A stretch of 64,000 bases of DNA from Lentinus brumalis (lineage: Eukaryota > Basidiomycota > Agaricomycetes > Polyporales > Polyporaceae). Below the pieces are notes generated by a model. The model had not been told where the DNA came from. It searched no databases and was given only the letters and a program-made list of their open reading frames with translations. Below are positions 47,759 to 61,191 of the stretch, in pieces; position 1 is the stretch's first letter, and the number at the start of each line of letters is the position of its first letter. Where the stretch lies: the NCBI GenBank assembly GCA_001792895.1, contig MARA01000005.1:1860001-1924000 (forward strand). Reading direction: 5' to 3'. The position numbers and the translations under genes are program-made.

Positions 47759-50216
47759 TCAACCGAAGGACTTCAAGGGGTTCGATTTCTTCTTCCCGCC
47801 GCGACCCCGCCGCCGCCGCCTCTACCACCTCGGCCCCTGCCACGTCCTCTGCCACGACCGCGAGCACCATTCTTGTTGAACGGCACAAAAGGAATATCTC
47901 CGGGCGCAGCTGCCGGCTTGTCGTCACCTTGTGTTGTTCCGTCTGCGCCAGGCACAGGCGCGATCCGTGGAAGGAGGTACTTGGGAACATGCTTCATATG
48001 CGACTGCACGCGCGTTGGATGCAGTGGCTTGTCGTGTCGCAAGAATTCCAAGTCAAGGGGGTTGTCCTCAAAGTGCGCCTAGGAGCAGCGAACAGTCAGC
48101 AGGCTAGACCTTGACAATCAGGCTCATGCGTTACAGTACGCACCTTCAGCTTGTCCGAGTTCAGGATCTCTGATTTCAGCTCCTTAATTCGCGCCTCCTT
48201 GATCGCGCTCCTCGTCACGGCACGCAAAGCATCCTCCATTCGATACCTGAATGCCTCGACCTGCTTCATGTCGAACTTGTAGTCCTTGATTTGGCTGCCC
48301 CGCGCAGCCTGTTCCTTCTCGATCCTCGCGAACACTTCTTCGTCGCGCTTCGCACTCTCGACACATCCGACGACCTTGTTCTTGCCCCACTGGTCTTTCG
48401 GGACGACGAACGAGAGGGCCATACCAGTCCGCCCTGCGCGTGCGGTGCGCCCAACACGATGTGTGTAAGCTTTCGAGGAGGTCGGGAGGTCGAAGTTGAT
48501 GACACAGGAGACATCCACGAAGTCGACGCCGCGGGACACGCCGTACTCAGCGTCCGCGCCGCCTTTTTTCCGCTTCCGCTTGTGGGGATTTGACTTCGAG
48601 GCAGAGTCAGGGGGAGGTGAACTGGCCAGCTTTTTGCGCTTCAAGGATTTTGAGGTGCTCGCCTCGGCATCTTCGTCCGCTATTTGCGAGCTGCTCGCTT
48701 CAGGCTCACGTTGCGAGGACATGACTGCACAGTTCTTCAGCACTCGCGCGTATGCAGGCTGAAGCAATTCTTACATTCGTCATCGTCCTCTTCCGCCTCA
48801 TTGGCATCTGGCAAGTCGGCCTCATCCGCGGAGTCTTGCTCTGCCCGACCAGAGCTCTCGTCTGACGCGATTATGTAATCGTATACACCCTTGTTGAACT
48901 CTTGCACAGTGTGATATCTGCGGTTCGTCAGCAAGTATACAGAAGCACACAATATCGCGATTCTCACCTCGAGTTCAAAGGCAGTTCCGAATTAAGTACG
49001 CAGCTCTTGATGGAGAATTGCTCAAGGAAGAGCTTGAGGCGGTAACACCGGTCTACGTCGTTCACGAAGATGATGCACTTGCCCTTGATGAGCTTCAACT
49101 TCAGGATGACATACGTCAACAGGAACTTGTCGACTTCGGAGCACCTGAGACACGAAGTCAGGCTGACATAGAATAATGACCCACGATCGGCATGTACCTG
49201 ACAGAGTATTGGGTAAGATTCGCTGCTTCGTCCTCCTCCTCTTCCAATTTGAGGATTGCCTGTAGAGCAATCAGTGACTAGTACGCTGATATGGACTTCT
49301 ACCACTCACTGGGCTCCTCAACGCCAGACCCTTGAGTGCTTCCACATCCTCGGTCATAGTCGCACTCATGAGGAACGACTGGTACACCTTGGGCAAATAC
49401 CCTCCCCCGAAGATCTGTCGTACATCCTCGTCATGTCCGTACGACAGGATAAGGTCGGCCTCGTCGATCACAAGCGACTCGAGTGCATTAAGTGACAGAT
49501 TCTACAACGACGTTGAGATCGATGAGTCGAGGAAGGGCATGGAGGCTTACCTTCGACTGGAGCAACGCGAGCGCACGAGTTGGTGTCGCAATGACAATGT
49601 CGGGATTGTCCGACAGCTGTGTCCTGACCAATCGTTAAAGACCTGCATTTTCGAAGAGATGTCGAAACGACTTACTTACTTCTGAAGGTGAGTCGCCGTT
49701 CCAGTCGAGACATTGGCCACAGCTACATCGTCCTCGCAGTATGTTAAGAGGCTGCGTAGATGTCCCGCGACCTGTTCAGACAGCTCGCGAGTTGGGACGA
49801 GAATTAGAGCACGGGTGAGTTGTCGCCTTTCGTCCTCAGCTGGTAAGTTCTGAGAACACGTGGTCAAATCAGTATGTGATCCTTTGAATTCAAGCTTGGT
49901 AGTGAAAAGAGAGCAAATCTTCAAGATAAGGACGAAGAGTATGCTTGTCCAGACTACAAGTGGAGAAGGGACGTACCGACTTGGCATTCAAGACCTTCTG
50001 GACGACCGGAATGCAATACGCAGCAGTCTTCCCACTTCCCGTCCTCGCGCGAGCCAGTATATCGCGGTTTTCCAATGCTAACGGGATGGCTTTCGTTTGG
50101 ACGAGCGTAGGCCTCGCGAAGCCCATGTCCGCGAGGGCACGGAGTATGCGAGCATCAAGGATGTGGCTGAAGGCATTGAAGGTGGTCTTCGAGTCGACTA
50201 GACGTGCGTCCGGCAT
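47759..50216 (-). CDS. DBP9: DEAD-box RNA helicase Dbp9 (DDX56 type)
   Basis: Predicted 652-residue ATP-dependent RNA helicase for 60S ribosome assembly in the nucleolus. Exons 50216-49977, 49849-49680, 49623-49551, 49501-49310, 49259-49198, 49144-48968, 48917-48775, 48724-48144, 48078-47759. Motifs in order: Q motif ([16 protein letters not shown]), [65 protein letters not shown]. An acidic, serine-rich insertion (DADE, EASSSQ) before the C-terminal motifs is characteristic of Dbp9. The tail is GR-rich. As written the frame ends at 47773 in RNRTP; adding one base at the C run 47805-47808 gives [11 protein letters not shown] with stop at 47759, which looks like the natural end and makes the exon sum a whole number of codons. 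Confidence 0.93.
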
Positions 50217-50578
50217 TGTGGACAGTACGCCAGGGACAGGCGGGGTTCAGGAGGCAGGACAAGCAGACGAGCCAAGGCTCTGGACGAGGACACGCAGGAC
50301 GCGAAGAGTGCGAAATTTCCGGAGATGCCAAGCCACGTGCTGGGAGCGCTGGTGGATAGCCATTTATGGTGGCTGAGTCAGCACGGGAAGACCCCTTGCT
50401 GTACCGTGTCGGCGGCGGAAGTACGGTCACTTGAGGACCCACGTCGACCAAGTCGTGGGCGTTCCCCCGTCGAGGCTATATATTACCGTCCATCTTTGTT
50501 CTTCCATGTCTCATCTCCTCAGCTCAGCTACCTCACATCTCGCTCTCAGTTTGTCTCCGGTCTCTCCCTGACGTCACC
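50217..50578. promoter_or_regulatory. Divergent promoter, DBP9 / YEA4, with TATA-like element
   Basis: 362 bases separate the start codons. A tatatatta element at about 50477-50485 lies about 95 bases upstream of the YEA4 ATG and suits a TATA box for that gene. Confidence 0.5.
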
Positions 50579-52402
50579 ATGGCAAGACATGCAAAGAATG
50601 GCCAGCTTAAAGCAAAGCATGGTACCGAGGAAGCCACCAGCAACGGAGACGCGAAGACGGTCGGAAATAAACTCATGGAGAAGCAGGGGAATGGACATGC
50701 GAACGTGCCGCAGGCAGTCGCGCTATCCTTGATCGACTACAGTCTCATGTTAAGCCTCGTCTTCGGAGGGTGCTGCTCGTCAGTAGATTCTTCTGTCAGT
50801 GCATACCGGGACAAATCAAGATGAGTATCCTCTGTGTAGAAACGTTTGGTCATACGAGCAGCTACTGAAGATGGATGCACACATCGGTGCGAAACTCATG
50901 CTCTTCTCTGAATCTGCTGCCTGCCAGACGACTGACTGAACGCAGGCACGACGCTCACCTTCTCCCAGATGCTGTTCATAACGATGCAATCTTTACCGTC
51001 CTTCCTCGTATTCCCGAAGGACGGCAGACTACCGCATCTGAAGCCTCGGCATGTTCCCCTAAGTAGTTGGGCCCTACAAGTCATCGTGTTGACCTCGGGT
51101 TCCTTGATGAACAACTGGGTGTTCGCTTTCTCTGTCCCTCTCACAATACAGATCGTGTTCCGCTCAGCTGGTAGGTATTTCACGTGTTCATACTTGCTAA
51201 TCAGTGACTGACAGCATATCAGGTCTCGCGGTTTCGATGCTCCTGGGATACCTTGTTATGAAGAAGCGCTATTCATTAGCCCAAATCGTGAGTGCTCATA
51301 TACAGTATGACGACTATCCGTGGATTGTCTGTATGCAGACGCTCCAAGCCCGGAGTTCGAAAGGTGTGACGACCGCGGCCGGCCAAGCCATAACACGTCG
51401 GGAGGCTACTTTGGACACAATCTCTTCAGATTTCGCCTTTGGTATCGTTTACAACTCGGACGGAGCTTGAAGCGAAAACTGAAGGGACTGTCCAGACCAA
51501 GGTCTATCAGGCTTGGATGTTAGAGTATAGATCGTCGAGATGAGCATTCAGACAAAGACGACTTACGGATAGTCGTGCAGTAGGTTATATAACTTGGATT
51601 GTATGCTGACTTCACGACTTGCAGGCTGCTGTGGCCTTCGTGTCTGCAGGCGTCATCCTCGCCACGTTATCACGGCCCTCATCGTCCACAGCATCCGCCA
51701 CCCCGTCGGACCTAGGAAGATACACGATCGGCGTCGCCATGCTCACCTTCTCTCTGCTCCTCACCGGCATCCTAGGCGTCCTCCAGGAACGCACCTACAC
51801 CAAGTACGGCCCCCATTGGAAGGAAGGGGTATTCTACACGGTAGACATTATCCGCCTACGATCTTGTCCTCGCACTCACCGTATGCTTCCAGCACTGCTT
51901 ATCGTTGCCGATATTCCTCTTCTTCACCTCAGATCTCAAGCGAGGGTTCCGAGGCCTCGCCAACCCCGCCTCCATCGCGCCCTTCTCAGAAGAGGCCCTA
52001 GGCAGCTTTGCGCCCTACATCCCCCACGCCGTCCTCGTCGCCAACATGTTCACGCAGCTCGCATGCGTATCCGGCGTGAATCAGCTCAGCTCCGTACGTT
52101 CATCCCATCTCACACACTGTTCTCTAACGTTTAACAGACAGACTCAACAGCATGTGTCCTCCGTGTCGACGAACCTCGTTCTGACCGCGCGCAAGGCGAT
52201 CAGCCTCTGCTTCAGCGTATGGTGGTTCGGGAACGGATGGAACGCACAGCTCGGTGTCGGCGCGGGCATGGTCTTCCTCGGCTCGCTCTTCTACACAGCT
52301 GCGACCTCGCGCGGAAGCACCAGTATCACACCCTCCCCGTCGCAGCGCAGAAGCACTGCGCCAAACGGGACTGCAGCCGCGAAGAAGTCGAAAGCAGAAT
52401 GA
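50579..52402 (+). CDS. YEA4: UDP-N-acetylglucosamine transporter, UAA family
   Basis: Predicted 401-residue transporter, probably moving UDP-GlcNAc (possibly UDP-xylose) into the ER/Golgi for chitin or glycan synthesis. Exons 50579-50778, 50840-50886, 50946-51170, 51223-51287, 51625-51840, 51893-52093, 52151-52402. About nine to ten hydrophobic helices follow a hydrophilic N terminus. Family features include GCCSNVWSYEQLL, LLTGILGVLQERTYTKYG, and the C-terminal VSSVSTNLVLTARKAISL followed by GAGMVFLGSLFYT, which match Yea4/SLC35B4. The C terminus is basic (AAAKKSKAE), resembling an ER-retrieval tail. The fourth intron (51288-51624) is 337 bases, several times the local norm. The last intron (52094-52150) is 57 bases, in frame and stop-free. 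Confidence 0.9.
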
Positions 52403-53646
52403 ACCTAGACACTCTGCGCGTCCACGCGCATTCGCCAGATTTCCCTCTCTTTACTTTGAATAACTTATCTCATGCAATTCCTTCGGGCGCCCTCACGACC
52501 GATAGCGCATGCATACTGTTGCAGCCTCCACCGGTTTCACTCAAATGCCGACGATCGTTGCCCGGTCACTGTGTAAGTCCGGGAGCCGCGACAGTGCCGC
52601 CTGCATGCACTCTCATGCATGCAGACGCACTAGTAGTACCGACACATACGATTCCGGGCTCCACCAAGGACAGGCAGGCTCACGCGTCGGGGGCAGAACG
52701 GAGCAAGGTATATATAGACAGACGCAGGTTGTGCAGGCAGCAGGTATATTCACAGGTACTAGAACGGGGGTATGGACAACAACACAGACTTCTTTGCTTT
52801 CGCTATCAAACAGACGGCCGGGAGAAGAGGTGGGTGGTATGGGTGAGAGGGGGTGTGTGGTTGCGTGTGAGGTACACGTATCCAGGCACAGGGGAAATGG
52901 ATATCAAGTCGAATCCGCCGGAGCCTTCGACATTCGAGGCCGCAGCCACGGCGCCGCGGTCCAAACATACAAGAAACACGACTGAGTACTGAAGCCTAAG
53001 GGGAAGCGAAACGATGTAAAGTAGGACAAGAAAGGGGATGCAAAGACGGGCCATCGCCATCGACAGACAATCGATACCACGAAAACCGATGGTATTGGAA
53101 GCTGCCACTAGTGCTATACGTATGGCATGGCCCCGGGGTCCAGAGAAGAAGTAGAGATGACAGTAGTAGACACTAGCAGGAAACGTGCGCGAGCACACTA
53201 TTAACCATGGTACTATACGCCGAGAAGGGAAGGAGGGAGAGAGGGAGGGGCTCTTCGCGGAATAGAGGAAGTAGGGTGTACAGCTAAATGCATGAGCGAG
53301 CGTGAATGGCATAACACGATGAGGGGTCATAGGGATTGGGATCCAGGACATGATATGCGTGTGAGTGCGGCCGAGACGACGAGGACGGCGGGTAGGCGGG
53401 TTCATATACAGACAGGATAGTTTAACGGATATGGATAAGGGCGTGGAGGATGCGGTGGGACCTGGCGATTGGATATCGATAAATGAAGCGCAGACGACAC
53501 CAGAACAGCAGACGTGAACAAACAAGACAGGCACGGATGAGATGAGAGGGCCAAGTCCGCCACAGACGAACTGGTATCAATGTCTCGCCGCTTTCACGCA
53601 GTACGGATCTTGCCGCACCGCAGACGCAGCGAAGGGTATGGGGACC
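52403..53646. other. Intergenic between convergent YEA4 and STK32-type genes
   Basis: 1.24 kb with both 3' flanks. A 242-codon open frame on the minus strand (53534-52806) lies in purine/pyrimidine-skewed DNA and shows no family; it is not called. Confidence 0.55.
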
Positions 53647-55506
<1,860 letters not shown>

Positions 55507-55789
55507 GGTTGTCGTGGACCGATAAGAGACCGAGCAGGGGGCGAGAAGGAGAGGGAAACCAAGGAAGGCGGCGCGAGGAGGAGAGCAGGGCGGGCGGGAG
55601 GGCAGCCCAGACGGGGGAGAAGAAAGGGATGAAGGGCGAAACGGGCCTCAGTCCGTCGTCCTCCCAGACGATCTCTCCCGGCGCCTCCGCTGCAGCCGCT
55701 AGCCCGACATGTCGACCGTGTCGCGTCTATTATGTAATATCATAGCAACCTACGCTGCCTTTCCGGGTGCTTGCATTATTCTGGCCAAA
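55507..55789. promoter_or_regulatory. Divergent promoter, STK32-type kinase / GUK1
   Basis: 283 bases between start codons; shorter than the other shared promoters except for the SUR2/HSK3 pair, which is similar. Nothing more is recognised. Confidence 0.5.
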
Positions 55790-56631
55790 ATGTTGCGCAT
55801 TGTCTCGTCTTCCTTCTTCCACTCCGTCCGAGCCTTCCCCGTCCTGTCCGTCGCCTTGTCCTCTCGAGCCTCCGCCATGTCGCCCGCCGCGGACTTCCTC
55901 CGACCTCTCGTCATCTCAGGCCCCTCCGGTGTGGGCAAGAGCACGCTCCTCAAACGCCTGTTTGCCGACTACCCGGACAAGTTTGGCTTCAGCGTCTCTC
56001 GTACGTACTGGCTATATTTTGCACCTCGTTCCACCTCCGCTGACAGCCCGACTCCGTGTTTCATCATCCCTGACACCGACAGACACGACGCGTTCACCTC
56101 GTGCGGGCGAGGTCGACGGCAAGGACTACTACTTCGTGCCCCAGGACAAGTTCAAGGAGCTCATCGCCCAAGGCGCGTTCATCGAGCATGCCCAGTTCTC
56201 CGGCAACTTCTACGGGACGAGTTTCATGACCGTCCGTGAGATTCAGAAGTCAGGCAGGAGGTGTATTCTGGATATCGAGGCGCAGGTATGTTCCCTTGAC
56301 AGAACCCTGTTTTCCCTCTTCCCTTCCGTCCAAACACCCGTTCCAGGGCGTCCGCCAGATTAAGGCAACAAGTCTGAACCCCGTCTACCTTTTCATCTCG
56401 CCACCTTCCCTGGCTGAGCTGCGTCAGCGCCTCCAAGGACGCGGTACGGAGACGGAGGCGGCTGTAGCGAAGCGCCTCGCCACCGCACTGAAGGAGATTG
56501 AATATGCAAAGGAGGGGGCGCACGATATTGTCATCGTCAACGACGACCTGGACCGGGCATACGAGAAGTTCGCGCGTGTAGCTCTAGGAGAACCGGTTAC
56601 CAGCGACTCGCTGCCGCCACTAGATGATTAG
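55790..56631 (+). CDS. GUK1: Guanylate kinase
   Basis: Predicted 232-residue enzyme phosphorylating GMP to GDP with ATP, essential for GTP supply and cell-wall glycosylation precursors. Exons 55790-56000, 56083-56285, 56347-56631. [12 protein letters not shown] is the P-loop. [19 protein letters not shown] carries the GMP-binding residues, with the first intron inside the motif. [15 protein letters not shown] is the second nucleotide site. The tail has [11 protein letters not shown] and the usual [10 protein letters not shown]. Two in-frame starts exist. ATG 55877 gives the standard 203-residue cytosolic form. ATG 55790 adds 29 residues rich in Ser, Arg and hydrophobics without acids, resembling a mitochondrial presequence. 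I report the longer frame; either or both may be used. Confidence 0.93.
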
Positions 56632-56920
56632 ACTGTCAAGGTGCAATAGGGTTACAGAGCTACAAGTATATCAATACACGGACCTGGATCACACAATGTT
56701 ACCGACGTAGCCTCTTGTGGGAGAAGATAGGGAAGCACTCACTGGTATTACGGCACCCCTCAGATAGGTATTCTATGGTGGCCTATGGTTGTTTGTCCTG
56801 TCCGTTGCGTGACCGTGGCTATAACGCCGCTCCTGCCAGTGCGAGAGGAAGCCTGTCCGCCCGTTCAGAAACGCGTGGCGTTGCGACGCGTCGGAAACCC
56901 AAGAACGACGACTCCTCCTG

Positions 56921-57928
56921 CTAGTATCGGAAGCGCATATACGCCATGAGCAGCGCTGAGCAGCCGGTGACTGTGATACGCAAGGTGAGATGAATGGAAG
57001 GCCGTCAGAAGTACCCATGGACCCACCGAAACCAACGAGGTATTGCAAGGTTGTCGCCTGTACGCGCAGCACTGTGTCAACCGAGCAGGAGGCCGAACAT
57101 CGAGGGAAGATGCGTACCTTTGATACCTGGATGGATGTCCGTAATGCCGCAATTTCCTGCTCTATGCGTGTATCGACCTCCTTGATCTTGAGCTCCTGCT
57201 TGCTTGTCTCCTCGCGCATGCGTCCCTTCTCAAGGTTGAGGTCGAGCCTCACGCCCGCCTGCGTACGCGTGATCTCTTCGCGCAATCGCTGCTTGAGCTT
57301 GTCGATGTCCGTCACAAGTCGATCGTTCTCTGCCTTGATCATCGCGAGCTCGTTCTTCTCCATGAGCTGCAGCTCGGACTTGAGCTGGGCAAAGTCGACT
57401 TGCTGCGTGTAATGGTGCTATGCGCCGTGCAAGAGTCAGCACGCATGGACAGGGCCACCATGCAGACAAGCAAGGAGAAGCGTGGAGAAAGCAGACTAGC
57501 GAAACTCCGCAGGTCTTCTCAGACTCGACTCAGAGGCGTTGCATTACTACGCAAGCGTATATGATGCCGGAGTGTATCTGCTGTATGCTGGGACGACTCC
57601 CGGCTCTCCAGCACTGTCCGAACGAGCTGAGGGGACGAACCTTCTCTTGATCGGCCTTGGTGACCATATTACTCGTCATGTTCCGTATGCTCTCGTCTAT
57701 AACCTCGGCAAGTGCGGTCATGATCCCCTCGGCCTGTGCGCGATTCAGGCCTTCGCGCTCTAGTCGCTGGACAAAGTGATGCGTATCAAAGTGGAAGTCC
57801 TGTCGGCGAGGTGTCGCGCGGAACTCTCGTGTGCTGATTGGGATGACTCGTGCGACCGAGGTAGGGGCCTGAGAGATGCTTGCGGGTCGCAAGGCGGAAG
57901 CAGCAGTGGCTATAAACGGGCGTATCAT
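56921..57928 (-). CDS. FMP32: Mitochondrial coiled-coil protein, FMP32/MCUR1 (CCDC90) family
   Basis: Predicted 220-residue inner-membrane protein of the DUF1640 group, linked in yeast and animals to respiratory-chain assembly or calcium-uniporter regulation. Exons 57928-57641, 57417-57118, 57057-57033, 56970-56921. The N terminus (MIRPFIATAASALRPAS) is an arginine- and alanine-rich presequence without acids. FDTHHFVQRLEREGL and AEGIMTALAEVIDE are the conserved N-terminal helices. Exon 2 is a long coiled coil (LKSELQLMEKNELAMIKAEN onward) with TRIEQEIAALRT near its end. A single hydrophobic C-terminal segment (VTGCSALLMAYMRF) anchors the protein. The third exon is only 25 bases. It is divergent from MAK16 and convergent with GUK1. 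Confidence 0.85.
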
Positions 57929-58245
57929 GATGTCGCCAAATAAGCAAGGTGAAGAAGCACAGAGGATTGGCGAGTAAGAGGAGGGGAACGAGGGGGCAAG
58001 CAAGTCGTAGTTACAGTAACGAGACGGAACACGATGTATGGCTATGACACCATCGGGAGCCAGGAAGCGCCCATAGCACAGACCCGTGAGAACTTTGGCC
58101 CAGCCAATCAGACGGGACATACCAGATTTTCTGGCGGGAGCTTCAGCCATCTGCGACTTCGAGCAGCAAGTCAAGCTCAGTACGCTTGTCCACCTCCTCC
58201 CTCCTCCCACCAACCCCCCCCCAGCTTACGTCAACTTCGGACACC
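57929..58245. promoter_or_regulatory. Divergent promoter, FMP32 / MAK16
   Basis: 317 bases between the start codons, with a CT-rich tract just before the MAK16 ATG. Confidence 0.5.
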
Positions 58246-59588
58246 ATGCAGAGCGACGACGTGATTTGGTCTGTGATCAATACCCAGTTCTGCTCATACA
58301 AAGTCAAGTACGTGATGTCAAGTGCGCTCCTGGGTATGCTCTCGCTAAGCACACTCGCTTTGCATCATCCAGGACCGCGACACAGAACTTCTGTCGGAAC
58401 GAGTACAATGTGACGGGACTGTGCAATAGGCAGAGTTGTCCTCTGGCAAACTCGAGGTACGCGACGGTGCGGGAAAAGGATGGTGAGTACTGTCGTTCAC
58501 TGCTTTCCAATGCCCTGTGTATTGAGCCCGTCTACGAAGGCGTCCTCTACCTCTACGTCAAGACGATCGAGCGTGCGCACTCACCCGCACACATGTGGGA
58601 GCGTATCAAGCTCTCGAATAACTACACGAAAGCCTTGGAGCAGGTACGTCTGCGCTCTCCACATGACATCTGCGAGTTCGTTAAGACCGTTCCTGCCAGA
58701 TTGACAAGGAGCTGATACACTGGCCCAACTTCACTATTCACAAGTGCAAGCAGCGCGTCACCAAGATCACCCAGTACATCATCAAAATGCGGCGCCTGGC
58801 CCTCCGACAACAGTACGTCTCCGTCTCTTCTTACTCCCCAATAGTCCGTACAATCGCTCATGATCCACTACCCTTCCCAGACCAAAGCTCGTCGGGGTGA
58901 AGAAAAAGCTCGACCGCCGGGAAGCCGTGCGGGAGCGCAAAGCCCTCTCCGCCGCCAAGCTCGAGCGGTCAATCGAGGCGGAGCTCATAGAGCGGCTCAA
59001 GTCGAAGGCATACGGAGACATGCCGCTGAACGTCAATGAGGCCGTCTGGCAGGCAGTCCTGGACCGCGAGCGGGGAGCAAAGGAGGGCGACAAGGGCAAG
59101 GGCAAGGCGCTCGATATGGTGGACGATGAGACTGACGAGGAGGACGAGGAGGAGCTTGAGGAAGAGGAAGAGGGATGGGGCGAGCGGGAGTTCGTGAGCG
59201 ATATGAGCGGGGACGAGGATGGGTTGAGTGACTTGGAAGACGTCATGGTGAGTGTCCATCGCTTCCTTCCACAGATGGTGCTCTTCTCATCTTGGTTATC
59301 CAGTCCTCTGCAGAGGACGATGACGATGACGATGAGGAGGACGAGGAGAGCAGTGGAGAGGATGACGGTTCGAAGAAGGCTCCTCTCGGCAAGCGGAAAG
59401 CACCCTCGAAACCCGAGAAGCCACCACGCAAAGGGCCCGAGAAGAAGGCAAGACGTGAGTATGCTCCCCTACGTCCGTTACGGACATGGTCACTGACTGT
59501 TTCCTCAGGTGGGCCGAGAGTGGAGGTCGAGTACGAACACGAGATGGAGAGCGTACCACTCACGAAGGAGGCTATTGCCAGCTGGTAG
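58246..59588 (+). CDS. MAK16: Ribosome biogenesis protein Mak16
   Basis: Predicted 328-residue nucleolar factor for early 60S subunit assembly. Exons 58246-58307, 58373-58482, 58540-58643, 58700-58812, 58881-59247, 59304-59454, 59509-59588. The N terminus holds the diagnostic [34 protein letters not shown] (zinc-type cysteines), [18 protein letters not shown] and NYTKAL, all as in yeast Mak16. [11 protein letters not shown] and [11 protein letters not shown] follow, then [17 protein letters not shown] and YGDMPLNV. The last third is acidic (runs of D and E) with a basic [13 protein letters not shown] stretch, as in other nucleolar proteins. The second intron ends in AAG, an unusual acceptor, but no other site keeps the conserved frame. 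Confidence 0.96.
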
Positions 59589-59815
59589 TCCATTCCTCAC
59601 ACATTGCTTGGATGTCTACGCTCGATTCGTTTTCATCGCGTCGTTCTTCAAATTGGTCGTGTGATAATTGCTGAACCTGAGCGCAAGAAGAAAGAAGCTG
59701 CAAGGCGGGAGGGGTGGCGCGACAAATACAATTAACGGATATCTACAGTATGAAGTGACCACGGTATCCTGCAATCCAATGGAACGACGGCGTATCTGTA
59801 CAACAAAACCTATAT

Positions 59816-60900
59816 CTACTGCGCTTTCTGCGTCTGGCGCTTCGACCGGCGGAGCTCGATGTCTTTCCTCGTCATCCGGGTGCCCAGGATGGCATCCCAG
59901 TGGATGAAGAACGGCTGGGAGAAGTTGGACTTGATCCCAATCACCTGTCAGAATGGACGATGAGCGTTTCATGTTTCAAACTATTCTTGGTCGGTAACGT
60001 ACCTGGTGGTGAATGTCGTGGTAGTCTGCGTTGTTCGGGCTGAACATCTGCAGAGGATCCCAAGGCAATTTGTAGCCACAGTGGTCGTCGACTGTCTTGA
60101 GCGTCGAGACGACAAAGAGCAGCATAGCCTCGCGGGTGCTCATGTGCGCAATCCATTCGGCAATCCCGGCTCCACAGGTGTCAAGCAAGAAGCCCTCGAC
60201 GGGATGGTTGTACAGCGCGCCGAACGCGAATGGCACATAGAGCCGGTGGTGCCAGGAGTGGAACTTCTTGTAGAGGTATGAGTTCGTGTGCATTGCCCGG
60301 TGCAGGAAGTATTGCCAAGTGTCGATGATGAACCTGCAGACGGAGTATTGTCAGACGCGTAAGAGAAGGTTCATACCGATAGGAGAAGACGCACATTCCC
60401 AAGAAGAACTTCGCCACCGGTATCGCCCACCAATAGACTGAGTACAGCCCTTCAGCCCCTCTGCTGGCGAGCAGCTGCGCACCCGCCTCCTTGCCCAGGA
60501 CCCCAGTAGCCACTCTCTCCAGATACGGGGCCATCTGTACCATGTTGGCGAGATGGTCAATCTGTGCGCCGGCGGGCTTGTCCTCGACCCAGAGGTACCC
60601 TATGGCAGTCTGCACGATGTGCTGGAATACGACCGCGATGACAACGTCGGTGCGCGTGACCAGGTTGCGAGACTTGACCTCCTCGCTCTCATGAAGGCGG
60701 TATTTGTCCAGCCACTTCCACTCGGACATGTCGAACCAATGGAAGACAAGGCTGAGGACCCAGTATGCGATGACGGGCGCCGCGAGCGCGAGGATATTGT
60801 CCGCGAACCATGGTACAAGGGCGACCTTCGGACTGTAGTAGAACGGGGTGTGGTCGGAGAGGTAGCGGAGCTGGGCGCGGTCGAGGAACGTAGCGTTCAT
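59816..60900 (-). CDS. SUR2: Sphinganine C4-hydroxylase
   Basis: Predicted 327-residue ER di-iron enzyme that hydroxylates the sphingoid base to make phytosphingosine. Exons 60900-60377, 60333-60003, 59944-59816. The N terminus MNATFLDRAQLRYLSDHTPFYYS matches the Sur2 start in spacing and charge. Several membrane helices follow (ILALAAPVIAYWVLSLVF, AVVFQHIVQTAIGYLW, SVYWWAIPVAKFFLGM). The three histidine boxes for iron are intact: LHRAMH, HSWHH and YHDIHHQ. ALYNHPVEGFLLDT lies between them as usual. The short charged C terminus (RRSKRQTQKAQ) faces the cytosol. It ends 227 bases from the MAK16 stop (convergent) and is divergent from the HSK3-like gene. Confidence 0.95.
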
Positions 60901-61191
60901 GACGGACAGGGGGCTGTCGTCGTCGTCGTCGTCGTCGAGGAAGGAGACGAGCGGTGGGCCGAGAGCGCAGGAGAGGGGTAAGGTTGGGCGTGGAGTGCGA
61001 CGGACGCAGTCTCGTTCATCCCGAGATTTTGAGCAGGCCCACATAGACCCACATCTCCTGTCGGATCTCGATGGCTTTAACACGTGACCGTGGTCGTCTC
61101 ATCCTGCTTATAGTGCGCCGGTAAGGCCCGAGCCGGACGCTTCTGCACAGCCGCACTTACTGTTCTTACTTCCACTTCAACCACCACCATC
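60901..61191. promoter_or_regulatory. Divergent promoter, SUR2 / HSK3-like gene
   Basis: 291 bases between the start codons. The part next to SUR2 is rich in GA/TC and contains a (tcg)n run near 60,918-60,940 that would encode Asp if read through. Confidence 0.5.

Noticed and set aside
52806..53534. 242-codon open frame on the minus strand between YEA4 and the STK32-type kinase
   Set aside because: It lies in strand-skewed 3' flanking DNA, has low-complexity S/P/L/H content and no family features.
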